The notes under the pieces are model-generated. The model did no database searches. It was not told the origin of the DNA and worked only from the letters and a program-made list of their open reading frames with translations. Below, piece after piece: positions 1 through 11,782 of a stretch of 64,000 bases of DNA. This stretch comes from Straminergon stramineum (taxonomy: Eukaryota > Streptophyta > Bryopsida > Hypnales > Calliergonaceae), in the NCBI GenBank assembly GCA_963920665.1, contig OY987272.1:7321001-7385000 (forward strand). The letters run 5' to 3'. Positions within the stretch are counted from its first letter, which is position 1; every line of letters begins with the position of its first letter. The position numbers and the translations under genes are program-made.

Positions 1-6
1 ATATAC

Positions 7-3000
7 CTTATTGCCAATCATTCCAGCATCACATTCTAGATTGAGCTCTGCATTTTTATCATTCAGTTTCTTATTTTTTAATTCTAGTTCTTCTTTCCTA
101 CAACTATTTTTACGCATATCATTCAATGATTTCTTCATCTGTTTACATAAGAAAAATACAAATAAAATCATAATTTTTATAAAGCATGTTCAACAATCCT
201 TCTTTCATACTATAAATATTATATCTAACTTGTATTCAACAATGATAAGAGTTAATAAAATATGATTCTTATTAACAACAAGGGTTGTCACACCTTTTTC
301 TCCCCAACTTCAATCTTCAAAGAATGAAGACGTGGCACTCAAAGCTCTTTGACTTGCAGAGGGCCCACTCTCTGAAGATTGAGAAGTTTCATACTTCTCC
401 TCTAGAAGTGAAGAATGGACATAAAGAACTTTTTCCATTCTCTTGATTTTCAAAAGAGGTGTCATACCTTTTTCATGGAGAAGGGCTTTTGAATTTTGAT
501 TGGCTCCTCTTTTCACTCCATACCTTCTCATTCTTCATAGAAGTTTCATTTTTGGAGAAGGTGTGAGAACCCCTCATATTAATTATTTTTTTTTAAAAAC
601 ATCTAATTTTGAAGATATTTGGAGTAAGGAGATTACAAACTTGATCATTAATTGCATGCTCTTCACGTTTAGTATTTTCTAATTCAACTTCAAGCTCTTT
701 AATTTGTTTTTCCGTCTCGACTTCTTCAGCATTACTACGCTCACCACTTGCTCGTCCAACCTTCCCTTCCAACAATTGGATTTGGAAGTCTGCCGCATAC
801 AATTTCTCCTCTTTTTTAAGCAATTCTATCTCTAATATTGCAATTCTATTCACTAATGTTTTCGCTATTGATTTGCCTCCTTTGATTTCATGAATGGTAT
901 CTCCTTCTGTTTCCAATGAATTGTTATGTCATTTATACTTTTTTTCATGTTAATATGTCTTAAAGAAATATAATAAGTTTCTAGATTTTTATTTGAACTT
1001 TAAAAATACTCTTTCATAGAAATTTCGTAATTGATCAAATCTTAGAGCAATGGTGTATTGAAGATTAGATCACCAATTCATTAAAAATATCATACCAGCT
1101 GCTCGCAATGAAAATAATGTTTCAGATCCTTTGAAATATTTATCTTGCAAGCTAGCTACTTCCTTTTTTGCAAGTTTGAGGTTAAGTTCTTGTGTATGTA
1201 ATAGTTTATTAAGAGTATGGGTTCGCTTTTCTAAAGTATCCAAATGACTATATTCATCTTCCACTTTTTTCCTCATTTTTTTCAATTTGTTCCTTGTATC
1301 TTGGTACATGTTCTTTTGCCGTACAATTTCCTTCAATAGTACAAAAGAGTGGTAAACATTTTTTTGCTTCTACATTCATAAGACAATGACATGGAAATGG
1401 CATAAATATCAATTAAAAAATAATTATGAGAACATAAATATGAAAATGAATTCACCATACTTCTTGAAAGAAGACCTTCTTTGCAACTTCTTTTGCGTAA
1501 CGATGTTGAGCTTGAAAATGTTCAGCTTTCATATTCACTAGTGATTCCCGTGTTCTTTTCAATCTGTGCATTAATATAAAATATCCATACAACACATATT
1601 TATTAAAATCTATAATAAAAAAATTGACAAACAAATTTTTTTTTTTTGTAATTACGCATTTTCATTAAATGTTCTTAAGTGTGTTAGCATAAACTTTACT
1701 TTTCCATTTCTTGTCTTAAAACATCTTTTAACTTTTGAGCATCTAAGTTCTTAAAATAAATCTCCCTTTGCATGTCTGCCTGGTGATATATACAAAATTA
1801 ATCTCACTTTTTAACATATGAATACTAAATAGACATTTAATAAAAGTATCCGCAAATATGGGAATTATATTTTTAAAATATATAATACTTTAGTTGAGAT
1901 AGATATTATAATTTGTACAAATGCAAGTTTTAATTCAGGAATGTGATTCAAATATGAATAAAGAAATATATTGCCCATCAATATATCACTTTGAAAATGA
2001 CACTACTTCTATAAAGTTATTTTTGAAATTATAGGAATGTACCAAAATAGATAATAGTTTTCTATTTTTATAATACTATTGATAAATATTAATACAATAT
2101 TTGACATTCAAATATTCATTTAAAAAAAAAAACTCTTCCTTAATTTGAATCAAATTAAGAGAAGATGAAATAAATTCTACTTAGATACTTGAGAAGATCA
2201 CTTGAACCTTTAACAAAATGTTCATGTGATGGCATGGCATTTTTGAATTGAATCCATCATTGTGAATCCATCTATAAATTAAATATATTCACATAGCAAG
2301 ATCTATCAACCAATTGATTGAGATAAATACAAAAACATACAAATTGTTGTTATAAATTTTCATTATTAACAAAAGTATTGCAATTCTAACTTAAATTTAG
2401 TTGAAAATGCCATTTTGTCAAGATGCTTGTTTTTTAAAAACAATGATTTTTTTTTGTCAAAGTTCAATATGTAAGGCTTCAGTAACAACATTTACTTCTT
2501 GAAATCATTCAATATTTTTTATAGGCCATGCAAATGATATTTTATCTCTCTATCTAAATTATTTTAAGAAAACGTGTGCATTGCCTCCACCTTATTCTGT
2601 CCTATTTTTTTTCAAGATTAGAATATATCAAAAGTCATTGGATATCAAAATATACACATTTGTGATTCATTTGTGACATATGAAAATAATTTTTTATATT
2701 TTAAAACATTCTACATTTGACATTTTGACCTATACAAATCTTACTTAATATTTCAATTTCTAATGATTGGTTTAATCCTCTCTAGGTATTTCATTAAAGG
2801 TCCATACTATTTTTATCAAAAATATTTAAGAAAGTAGATTTTCGAAGTTAATAAGATAAGAATAAACCTCCACAAGCCTAACTATTTGAGCAAATCTACA
2901 AATGCAATTATATGACTTGTACAATTTTTTTGATTCAAATTGTCAATGAAAGATACTACTGAAGAATTGGGACTTGCCATTTTAAAAAATAATTGGAGTT

Positions 3001-6000
3001 TTTAGTAATTTATAGAATTTATAATTTTGATATTTAATGCACCCAAATCTAGGTCTTGAAGGTTTTAAACAAGAGCCTTATTGCATCTTGAGAATATTCT
3101 AAACCCTCATTATATTAGTGACTCAATCAAAAATCATGCAAAAATATCTTATTTTGTAATTATAATAAATTTTGAAAGATATAAATTTTTTGTAGCCATA
3201 TTAGAAAATATTCTTAAGAATGAAAATCACAAATTCAACCTATGTAGATACAATCTAGAACTTATAAACACTAATCAACTTTTTTTTTTGTATATCAACC
3301 ACAAGAACCAAAAAAAATTCTTAATAGAGTGTTTGCAAGAAACCCTTGTCCTATTTGTTGCATTTTCAATAATACTCATGATTTTTTGGGGAGTACTTTA
3401 AAATTAGAAAACTATTATTTTTTAAATTGAAAAAATATGAATAATGTATATACCTTTAAGATGAAGGTACCCATGGAAGGAATTGCATACAAAAATTCTC
3501 TAAGTAGGAGAACTAGAAAAGTGCCAAATCTTCAGAAAATACATACTATGATGTTTTAATTAGGGAAAAATAGTAAAAATAAAAAAATAAAAAAAATAAA
3601 AACTGGCCATCTGTAACAACTCTATGAAGATGGCCATTCACCAAAAGAACCACCAAAATAATATTTTATATGTTTCAAAATGCAAGCAAAAAGAAGCTCA
3701 CTTTGTAGACTTCCACACCACATAAAATTCATTATTTTTAGAATTCCTTCTGCCATTGGCTACAAGTCTACTAGAAGACTATCTCCTCAAAATTTCAGCT
3801 CAAGATTCGTTTATTGGGGTTCTAAATAGCACTAAAAACCTCCAAACTAGCAAGTGTGACATTGAATCGGGCTCTATTTTTGGATAGTATATTATTTTTG
3901 AAAATTACGAAAAAATTAGGCAAGGTCTATAATAGTCATGAGTACCTTCCCCATAAATCTTAAGTCATTTAGAGTCAAAACACAAAAGTTATGGCCAAAG
4001 ATCATATCAATATGCAATGTGACACAAAATAGGATAGGTGTTTCTTGCAATCACCCAATACATTTAACAAAATTAAAAAATAAATGATTCCAAAAAAAGT
4101 GTTGACTTTTAAAGAGTCTTTCATTTATGAGAAATGATTTTCTAAATTGGCTAATTGGAAGTGAAATTAAACTAAACTTTTGAAACAATGACAATAAAAA
4201 CGTTTTGATTTGATCATTTATCCTTTTTCAAATTTTGTTTCAATTTTTTCAGCAAATATAGTATGGTTATAAATACATTGTTGAATTAGAAGATGTTTTT
4301 TTACTCAAAATTTAGTGATCATGTTCATGTACATTGTAAACTTCATTTGCTCAAAACCAAAAGAATTTGAAATTTACACATGACAAAAAATTACAAGTGC
4401 ATGTATTGTAAAGGTCTCATTCAAATAATTTAGACAATCCTTTTGAATTCTTTATTACGTATTTTTAATCATTAAATAACTTAAATCTAAAATTAATCAT
4501 AGAATCACTTCAATGTATTAGTAATCCTAGAATTTGAAGAATTTTTATACATTTTCATATTTCATAAAATATAAATTTTCTATTGAATAGATTTAATCTA
4601 AATCTAAAAATAATTTAGTATTTCAAAACTCTTTATGAAGATCTTAACATTGAAAGAACATGGTAAAATTATTGAATGAAAGGGACAACATTCTTAGTTT
4701 ATCTATAGTAATTTTAATAAAAAAACATCATCAAATATTTAAAATAAATATAAGAAAAGCTTACATTTTTTTCTTGCTCATTGTAAAGCTTTAGGTCAAG
4801 ATTGTCTAGGATTCGTTTTTGTTTTCGTAGATTTTGTTGATTTTCTGCAAATTCTTCCGTCAGTTTGTGAATTTCTCCATCACGTTTGTGTACAAGTGCA
4901 ATGGTAGTTTCCCATTGTTTGATTACTTCTTGCCTCTCTGCATGTAGTTGCCTAATAACCACAATACAAATATACTTTATTCTTAGTAGTTAAATTGAAA
5001 TATGATGATTAAATTATTATTAAATTATTTTCAATATATGTATTATCTCACTATTATGGCTATTCAATCATTTAGCACTTTATACTTTAGTTTAAAAACT
5101 CATCATCAATATCAAATTTGATTAAAAAAAAAAAAAAAAAGATATCTCAAATGAATCTAGTGATATTACAAAAATATGTAAATATGCAAAAATATACAGA
5201 ATATGCAAACTCATCATCAATATTTAAATTGCATATTTTTATAGATGATCTATAAAAATATGCAATTAAAAATCTAAAATAGATATATTTGTATTATATC
5301 CAACCTAAGATTCAAGTTTATCAATAAAAATTAGAATTGTTAAAATAATACCGAAATTCCACTGCAGTTTTGTCAAGTGTAACTTGATAGCTTTGAGTTT
5401 CTGACATTTCTGCTTCTAGTAAATCTCGAATCTTTGCCAATTCTCCTGATACCATTTGTTCTTCTAACCTTAAAGCCTTTATTCGAGTATCATCATACTT
5501 GTGATAGCTTTCAAGAGCAACATAATCTTCATCTTTTTGGAGTGCTGCTTGTACCCATTGTTCCAATTCTTGCTGCAAGGCTTTAACAATCATAAATTCA
5601 ATTAATAAATTAATCATGTAATGCTATATAAGTAAGGAATTTAACACAATGTGTGACACTAAAAAAATAGTTACCATGACAAAATATCCTTTTGTAGACC
5701 AACCTTTTTTCCATGTTTTCAAACATCATATTATAGTTCTATTTGGTCTTTTATATTCTTTAAATATTAGATGTTTTCCTAAATGTCTTCTACGAATATA
5801 AAGAATATAAAAGAAAAAATAGAATCAATTTACTTAAAATCTTGAATTAGACTCAAGTAGCAAAGAAAAATGAAATTCAACATCTAAAATATCCTTACAA
5901 TTGTACACAACTAGGCCTAAACTATTTACATCCAAACTTTAAATTCGTAGATTCAAATTCCAAATGAAGATTCTATGTCCGTTTAAGTTTAAACTATGAG

Positions 6001-9000
6001 GCATCCAAATTTTGGAAGATTATGCCTTGGAGATGTCAATATATTACCTCACTCCATTGTTGAACTTGACGAAATTTCTCTAACTTATCATTGCCTTGTA
6101 GAATAGTTGCACGGTAGTTTCGTAAGCATTTGACCATTTCATGCATCTCATTTTCCATTTTTCCAACCTCCCTCTATACAAAATTCACAACGAAAATGGT
6201 ACTTATGATTAAAATGAATGAAAAATTTGAATATAATAAAAATTTATATAATAATACACTTTAGCAAAAAAATAAACTTTAGAAAAAAATAAACTTCTAA
6301 GAAAAATTAAAATTTTGTTTTTTTCATTATATCCAATTATTTTTGGATGTTAAGTGTAATGAGTTGATAAATCAACCTTGAGTCTTGCAACTTGAAAGGT
6401 TGTAATGGTTTTCAAGTGTTCTTCCGTTGCAATTTCTTTCTTCTTTGCCTCAACCCTTTGTTGAGTTGCCATAATTTCTTCTTGAACTCGTTTCATGTGA
6501 TCTTCCATTACATTAGTTCGATCATCTTGTTCTTGGATAGCATCCTAATATGAAGAAGTGACACCTCTTCTTTAGTGGCAACAAAAAATTGGATATAACC
6601 TACAACAAGGTGGAAAGAAGTAGAAATGAAACCAATAAAAAAGAAAATATATATACACTAGCCCCTTAATCTAATTGCATGGAATATAATCATATTACAT
6701 GCCAAATAGTTGGAATGTGAAACAAGTGTGCTACAAACAATGATAGTGTAGCATGAGAGCAAGATGTTGTAGTTCCAAAAGTAATTGAAGAGGGATACAT
6801 TCATACTTGAGGTCAAATAGATTGAATGTAAAATAAGGGCACTACACAATGCAATGATAGTGTGGCAAGAGTGCAAGATATTCTAGAAAATGTCATTGAA
6901 GAGGGATCCAATCATATTCCATAACAAATAGTTTGAATATAAAACAAGGGTGCTACTACAAGCAATGATAGTGTACCAAGAGTGCAAGACATTCCAAAAT
7001 GTCATTAAAATGAAAATCAAAATAAAGAGGTCCAAGTTAGTACACCCAAAATTGCTCCCTACCTAGAACCACCATCATCACTCAATATACACTAACTTAG
7101 TGTGCCTTGTGTTATTGCCACAACCAAAAGAAAAGTAAAAGTATTTTCCTAATTGTTTGACTCATAAAAAACTTCAAAATTCAATAACTTTCACATCATA
7201 GATCCAAATGCCACTAAACAAAGACCGGTCCACCCCTCCTAAAATCAATGAAAATTTTGACCAATCTAATAATAGAAACAAGGCATAGTAGCAAAAAGAG
7301 GCGGTTTGGGGTGTACCCACCTTAAGGTAAGAGCACCCAATGGTGTCCCTGTACCCAATGGCGTCAGACTCTACAGGGCATAATCATTTCAGGCTGTAAA
7401 TGTAAGTAGACAGTAGAGCGCTTATTTTTTTGACCTAAAATGATAAGATGTCTACAGTCCAGCTACATTTATGTTCTAGAATGAATTGCTGGGCTAGAAA
7501 GGGACGCCATTGGTGCTCTGACCTTAGTTGCAAAGAAAGACTTACTTCAATTTCTCGCAATTCGCGCTCGGCTTCTTGAACCATGATGTTCAGGGCCCGA
7601 TTCTCGTCATTGGCGAACTCCGGCAAGAAGCGCGTGCTGATGTCTTTCATGAGCTCAAACTGCTTGTCTGTGTTGTACGACGACGGCGTGGCATCCGAGC
7701 CTCGCAAGCCTCTCTCGTAGTCAGGGTCAGGCATCAAAGTCCTTCCAGGTTGGATTGCTGGAAGAGGCCCTCCTGGACCCGTGACTCGGTGCCAGGCCTC
7801 TCGTTCGTCCCCTCGCGCCACTGCATCGCCCCTGGGCAAGTTCACTGCCCAGTCTCCTGGCAACACACCACCGTGGGCTTCACGTTGCTGCAAAGAAAAA
7901 CACTCTAACTTGAAGTCAGTCTATAAAAACACAAGACAGATCATTCACCAAAAGAGATCGAATCAAACACTATTCTATTGAATTTTATCACTAGTAGGAA
8001 ATAGGTCCTTGAATCAACACTTTTCTTAGTAGAAAATAGGGCCAGAAGCAATAGTTTTCTGTTGCTTCGTATGGGTTGAATTAGATGTTGACAGATTTGT
8101 GTTGCTTCGGTCATATTGCCTCGGTCCCTGTTTCTGTTCCCTACTAGAGGGAAATTTGAGAAACGAGTTTCTAGTCAGTTTCTAAAAGAGGCGTGTTACA
8201 TCTGGAATTGCGCAAGGCAGGATTAGGCCAGGTTTGGAACAAGCAAAATAGTTGCAAGGCTAAATTTAGTGTGAATCGTGAAACCCCTAGTAAACGAACT
8301 TACAACTAACCCATGTGCCTCAATACCAAAGGTCAATCAACAAATGACACCTTGAAGCTTGCAATAACAAATTCAAGTTTGCGATACTACATTCTCGTAT
8401 CATAACAAGAATTCTTGTATCATTCTTGTAGATTCTTGTAGATTCTTGTAGATTCTTGTATTCTTTAGTTCGAGAAATCGGGATAGAGACCAGCCTGGAT
8501 TCTGAGGGTGATATCACTGTGATAAGATGATACTAGAGAAAGGCAAAGACAAGGGTGAGACAGACAAGCTACAGAATGTTACGAAAGCTGTGCTTGTTGT
8601 CAATACAGTAACATACTAAGGATGTTAATCGCAAACCTACCATCTTGGTAGTCAATACACATTCACAAATTCTTTTAGTTTCAAAATCCTTCTGTTTCAC
8701 AACTCATTCTAAAGTAGAGGCTCCATTAACATTACATGTGAACTTTGAATTGAGCTAAGTAAGAACACACTACATCTCTATTACTATATACTCCGTACTT
8801 TTTTACAACTGATTTTTAGATAACGACACAATAAAAGTGCTGTAAATTTTAGATGATAAAAGTTCTAAATTGTTGCAGGAAAAGCCTCAAAGTTCACCTG
8901 TACAGTGAATGGAACTCCCTTCTGTATGGGTGAATGGGCACTTCACATTACTTACTCTTGTGAGAGACAAACGCACCATGTTCTGGAGGAGCTCAAGCTC

Positions 9001-10754
9001 GTAAGCAGTCATGGGCAGCCTCTCCTGCTGCCTCCTCACCGCCGCCGGCACTGGGGCTCCCGCCCCTCGTCCCGGCGGCACCGTCCTCTCCTGCGGCCCC
9101 CACTCCTCGCCGAGCTCGCCCTCCCACCCGAAATTCTCTGCAAAGGCGCCTTCTTCCCTCGGCCCTTCTCCCAGCACGCCCTCTCCTTCCGGAACCAGCC
9201 GTTGTATCTCCTCAGGATCGAATCCCTGCACACTCCTCGCCCACTCCTCGTCCTTGCCTTCGCCTCGCACCATCTCCAACCGCTCCTGCTCGCTCCGCGG
9301 CATCCCGATGCCTCGACCTGCTGTGGCTTCGAGAGCTTCTTCGGTGCCCTCGCCCAGGTTGAATGTGGACGCCATGGGGCGGGAAGCAGCATTGGGGGAA
9401 AGGACGCCTTCAGCTGGAGGGGGCGTTTGTTGACGAGGCTGCACCAATGCAACAAGGAGTTCACGGTGGAGTCAAATGGCTACCAGACATGACATTAAAC
9501 GGAAGTAAAGCCAGATTTCGAAAAAGACATTCACTACATTAGCCAGATTTCGTAAAAAACGTTACGAGATTAGGACATTCCCACTAACATCTGTATCTGT
9601 ATCTGCAAATGGCTACCAAATTCTTGACATGACTATGAGAGGCCGTGAAGCCAGATTTCCACACGACCTTCACTACATTAGCTGGATTTCGTCAAAGAAC
9701 GTTACGAGATTAGGACATTCCCACTAACATCTGTATCTGCATCTGCAAATGGCTACCAAATTCTTGACATGACTATAAGAGGCCGTGAAGCCAGATTTCC
9801 ACACGACATGCACTACATTAGCCAGTTTTCGTAAAGAACGTACCAAATTATGACCTTTCTACTAACTGCAGTATCTATATCTGAAATTGAAATCTCAAAC
9901 CTCGTTTAACAAGTTTCAGAGACGGATATAGAAAGCATTTCCAGTAAAAGAGCTCGTTTTACAGAAACGTGATAAATTTCTGAAAAAGAAAATTCCAATT
10001 CCAACAACTTGTGAGCTCTAGTGATAAGTTATCGTACAAACCATGGTTTCACAGATGTAGAACATAAATTATCGCAGACATACACTAGCCACTAGTGGTG
10101 ATGCTCTACTGACCACAACGAACTCCTACATTACAACCTAGAATCCCAGGTGCAATAATGTCATTTCAGCAACAAGAAAAACCCAAGAAAACACTGAGGT
10201 ATATAAAATCCACTGACCTGCACCAACCAGCCCTGAGCATCATCCGCCCACTCTTCTCCTTCTGGCATGATATCCCCAAACGGATCCCTCCCCACCTTCC
10301 TTAACTCCTCCAACCTCTCCACCTCCGACCTCGGTCTTCCCAACCCCCGCGTGCTGCTGGCCCCTTCCCCTGCCTCCCCCCACCCATCATCCGGCGCCCA
10401 CGCGAACGTTTCCCCGACTTCCCGATCCGCAATCACAATCGGGGACACCACGCCCTCCGCAGGGGGACGAGGGAGACGCGCTTCGTGGGGGTCCTCTTCG
10501 GTGCCGCCCGCCACGCCTTCGTCCCAGCTGACGAGCGAAGCGCGAGGGGCACCAGCGCCTCGTAAGGCGGGGGAGGTGGAGGTGGTTGGCCAGGGCTCGT
10601 CGTCCTCGTCCCAGGAAGTTGTGGGGGAGATGGCCGTCTCGCGGAGAGCGGGCGCGACGACGCCTTCCACGGTGGGGTTCGAGGGGTCTGAAGCTTCGTT
10701 CCAGTCGCCGAGGGTGTCCCAGTCTTCGTCGGAGTCGGAGCTCCGGTCTGCCAT
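7..10754 (-). CDS. CCDC39: CCDC39/FAP59-like axonemal coiled-coil protein, 5' part, 12 exons (3' end outside window)
   Basis: In ciliated organisms CCDC39 works with CCDC40 as the 96-nm molecular ruler that positions inner dynein arms and the nexin-dynein regulatory complex on axonemal doublets. Exons assembled here, all phase-consistent with GT-AG introns: 10754-10218, 9438-8956, 7887-7546, 6544-6377, 6173-6048, 5572-5352, 4951-4765, 1779-1700, 1563-1461, 1330-1096, 906-641 and 138-7, giving about 960 residues. From exon 4 on, the protein is continuous coiled coil and collinear with animal CCDC39. Examples are FRQLHAERQEVIKQWET and KRDGEI across exons 6-7, and YAADFQIQLLEGK in exon 11. Exons 1-3 (residues 1-454) form an acidic, low-complexity N-terminal extension unlike the short N-terminus of the animal protein. 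The start is the first ATG of a frame beginning MADRSSDSDEDW. The last exon has a good donor at position 6, so the gene continues off the window. CCDC40 is the related alternative but fits these motifs less well. Confidence 0.87.
6680..7010. repeat. ~113-bp tandem repeat, three diverged copies, in CCDC39 intron 3
   Basis: CAATGATAGTGT recurs near 6738, 6852 and 6963. Each is followed by similar text containing AGAGTGCAAGA or GAGAGCAAGA and ending near CATTGAAGAGGGAT. It is non-coding and intronic. Confidence 0.7.
7325..7523. mobile_element. Tourist/PIF-Harbinger-like MITE in CCDC39 intron 3
   Basis: The left end reads AGGTAAGAGCACCCAATGG. The right end, reverse-complemented, reads GGTCAGAGCACCAATGG. 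Both are flanked by TTA (7322-7324 and 7524-7526), matching the three-base target preference of PIF/Harbinger elements. The element is about 200 bp with no coding capacity. It ends only 22 bp from the splice donor of exon 3, and that exon is still intact. Confidence 0.6.
8417..8463. repeat. 10-bp microsatellite-like repeat
   Basis: The unit GATTCTTGTA is repeated about four times in tandem, inside the intron between CCDC39 exons 2 and 3. Confidence 0.85.
8956..10754 (-). repeat. Duplicated module within CCDC39 exons 1 and 2
   Basis: The second half of exon 1 and the first half of exon 2 encode the same run of motifs. Exon 1 reads PPAEGVVSP, then RGLGRPRSEVERLEELR, then EEWADDAQGW. Exon 2 reads PPAEGVLSP, then RGIGMPRSEQERLEMVR, then EEWARSVQGF. 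Both exons are multiples of three (537 and 483 nt) and both begin and end in phase 0, so an extra exon could be added without breaking the frame. The simplest explanation is an exon duplication followed by divergence. No named domain is recognised in the module. Confidence 0.8.
9474..9870. repeat. ~140-bp tandem repeat in CCDC39 intron 1, about 2.7 copies
   Basis: The phrase AAATGGCTACC recurs at 9474, 9607 and 9747. It is followed each time by similar text containing CCAGATTTC, CACTACATTAGC and TTAGGACATTCCCACTAAC. The first interval is 133 bp and the second 140 bp. The last copy decays after about 100 bp. The array lies wholly inside the first intron. Confidence 0.85.
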
Positions 10755-11130
10755 CTCTTTGGTAGTTGAGTCAATGGGTTTGGGGTATGGCAGTGGAATC
10801 CCAGCTCTGGTCTGCCGTCTCTGTGCTACTCAATTCAATGGGCACTGGAATCCAAGCTCTGGTCTGCCGTCTCATAGCTACTCAATTCCATGGTCTTCGC
10901 TGGTCAATTCAATGGGTTTGGGCTGTGGTACTGGAATCCGAGATCTGTCATGGTCTTTGCTACTCAATTCAATGGGTTACGGGTATAGAACTGGAGTGTG
11001 AGCCCTGGTCTATCGTCTCTTCGCTACTCAAGGCAATGGGTTTCGGTTATGGCGCTGGAATCCGAGCTCTGGTCTGACCAACTCTTTGCTACTCAAGTCC
11101 ATGGGTTACGGTTATGGCACTGGAACACTC
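10738..11130 (-). repeat. Tandem degenerate copies of the CCDC39 5'UTR/start region
   Basis: About five degenerate copies of a unit of roughly 50-65 bp lie immediately upstream of the CCDC39 start codon. Each resembles the stretch from the 5'UTR into the first codons. On the minus strand the true copy reads CAAAGAGATGGCAGACC. Copies near 10811-10820 and 10861-10872 carry ACG in place of the ATG. A copy near 10941-10955 keeps an ATG and opens a 15-codon upstream frame. The spacer CCCAAACCCATTGA recurs between copies. The array probably lies in the 5'UTR or core promoter. Confidence 0.75.
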
Positions 11131-11339
11131 TGATGATAATGCCAATGGGACCCAAATGCAATCTTTCCTGTAGCAAATAGAATTCCTCTTGTCAAGATTC
11201 AAGTAGGAGCAAAATCGATTGAACAGCTACAATAGAATTTTTTCAAGGCAGTGAGAAAACACAGACAAACGCCAACACGTGATGACGATCACAATCTGCA
11301 TGTAACTTATGTAATATTGTATTCCCATGGCATTTCAAT

Positions 11340-11660
11340 CAGTTTTCAGTGATAATAGTGGGTTTCAGAGTTGCCACTTCCGTCGTTCCAGGTTCTCATC
11401 GTCGGACAAAATTTTCCATAAGGCGCATTCACATTCTTTAACAACTCTACTACATTGGAAGCTTGGAAGCTGTCACTCACATTCTTCAATAAAGGCATAG
11501 CATTGGAATCTTGGAAGCTGTAACTCACCTTAATAGGTATTCAATGTTGGAAACTGATCTTCACGCTTTGAGATTGGAGACTCGTCTTCATACTTCCAAC
11601 AGTGGTAACTCATGTTCCTCCACAAAAAATTTAGAGAAGATGGACTTTCAAATTACCGGG
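11340..11660 (-). repeat. Degenerate ~45-bp repeats upstream of CCDC39
   Basis: On the minus strand, units built around CAGCTTCCAA followed by TT(A/G)AAGAATGTGA recur. The two best copies (about 11440-11530) are in register. They sit in a 60-codon frame that reads as two near-identical 15-residue units (SFQDSNAMPLLKNV and SFQASNVVELLKNV). Upstream copies are more decayed. A good donor (AAG then GTGAGT) occurs near 11530. The region may be untranslated leader of CCDC39 or part of the neighbouring unit. I do not claim it as a protein gene. Confidence 0.45.
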
Positions 11661-11782
11661 TACTTTTGCCCCTTTATTTATCCTCCCATGCTAACATTAG
11701 AAGCACTCAACATTGAACAGGTTGCTTCATGAACAACTCTGAAACCAACTGTTGGCACAATAATCAGTTTTGCAGCCGCAAT

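Noticed and set aside
310..531. Minus-strand frame as an extra CCDC39 exon
   Set aside because: It lies between exons 11 and 12, which already join in phase and match the family order. It has no coiled-coil heptads.
8905..9492. Plus-strand frames opposite CCDC39 exon 2
   Set aside because: Antisense artefact. The minus strand has correct splice sites and phase.
7..10754. Identification of the coiled-coil gene as CCDC40, myosin or a generic SMC-like protein
   Set aside because: The motif order around EFRQLHAERQE...KQWE...KRDGEI and YAADFQIQ fits CCDC39 better. There is no ATPase or motor domain.
10267..11180. Long plus-strand frames opposite CCDC39 exon 1 and the upstream array
   Set aside because: GC-rich antisense of a real exon plus tandem repeats, with no splice context or domain.
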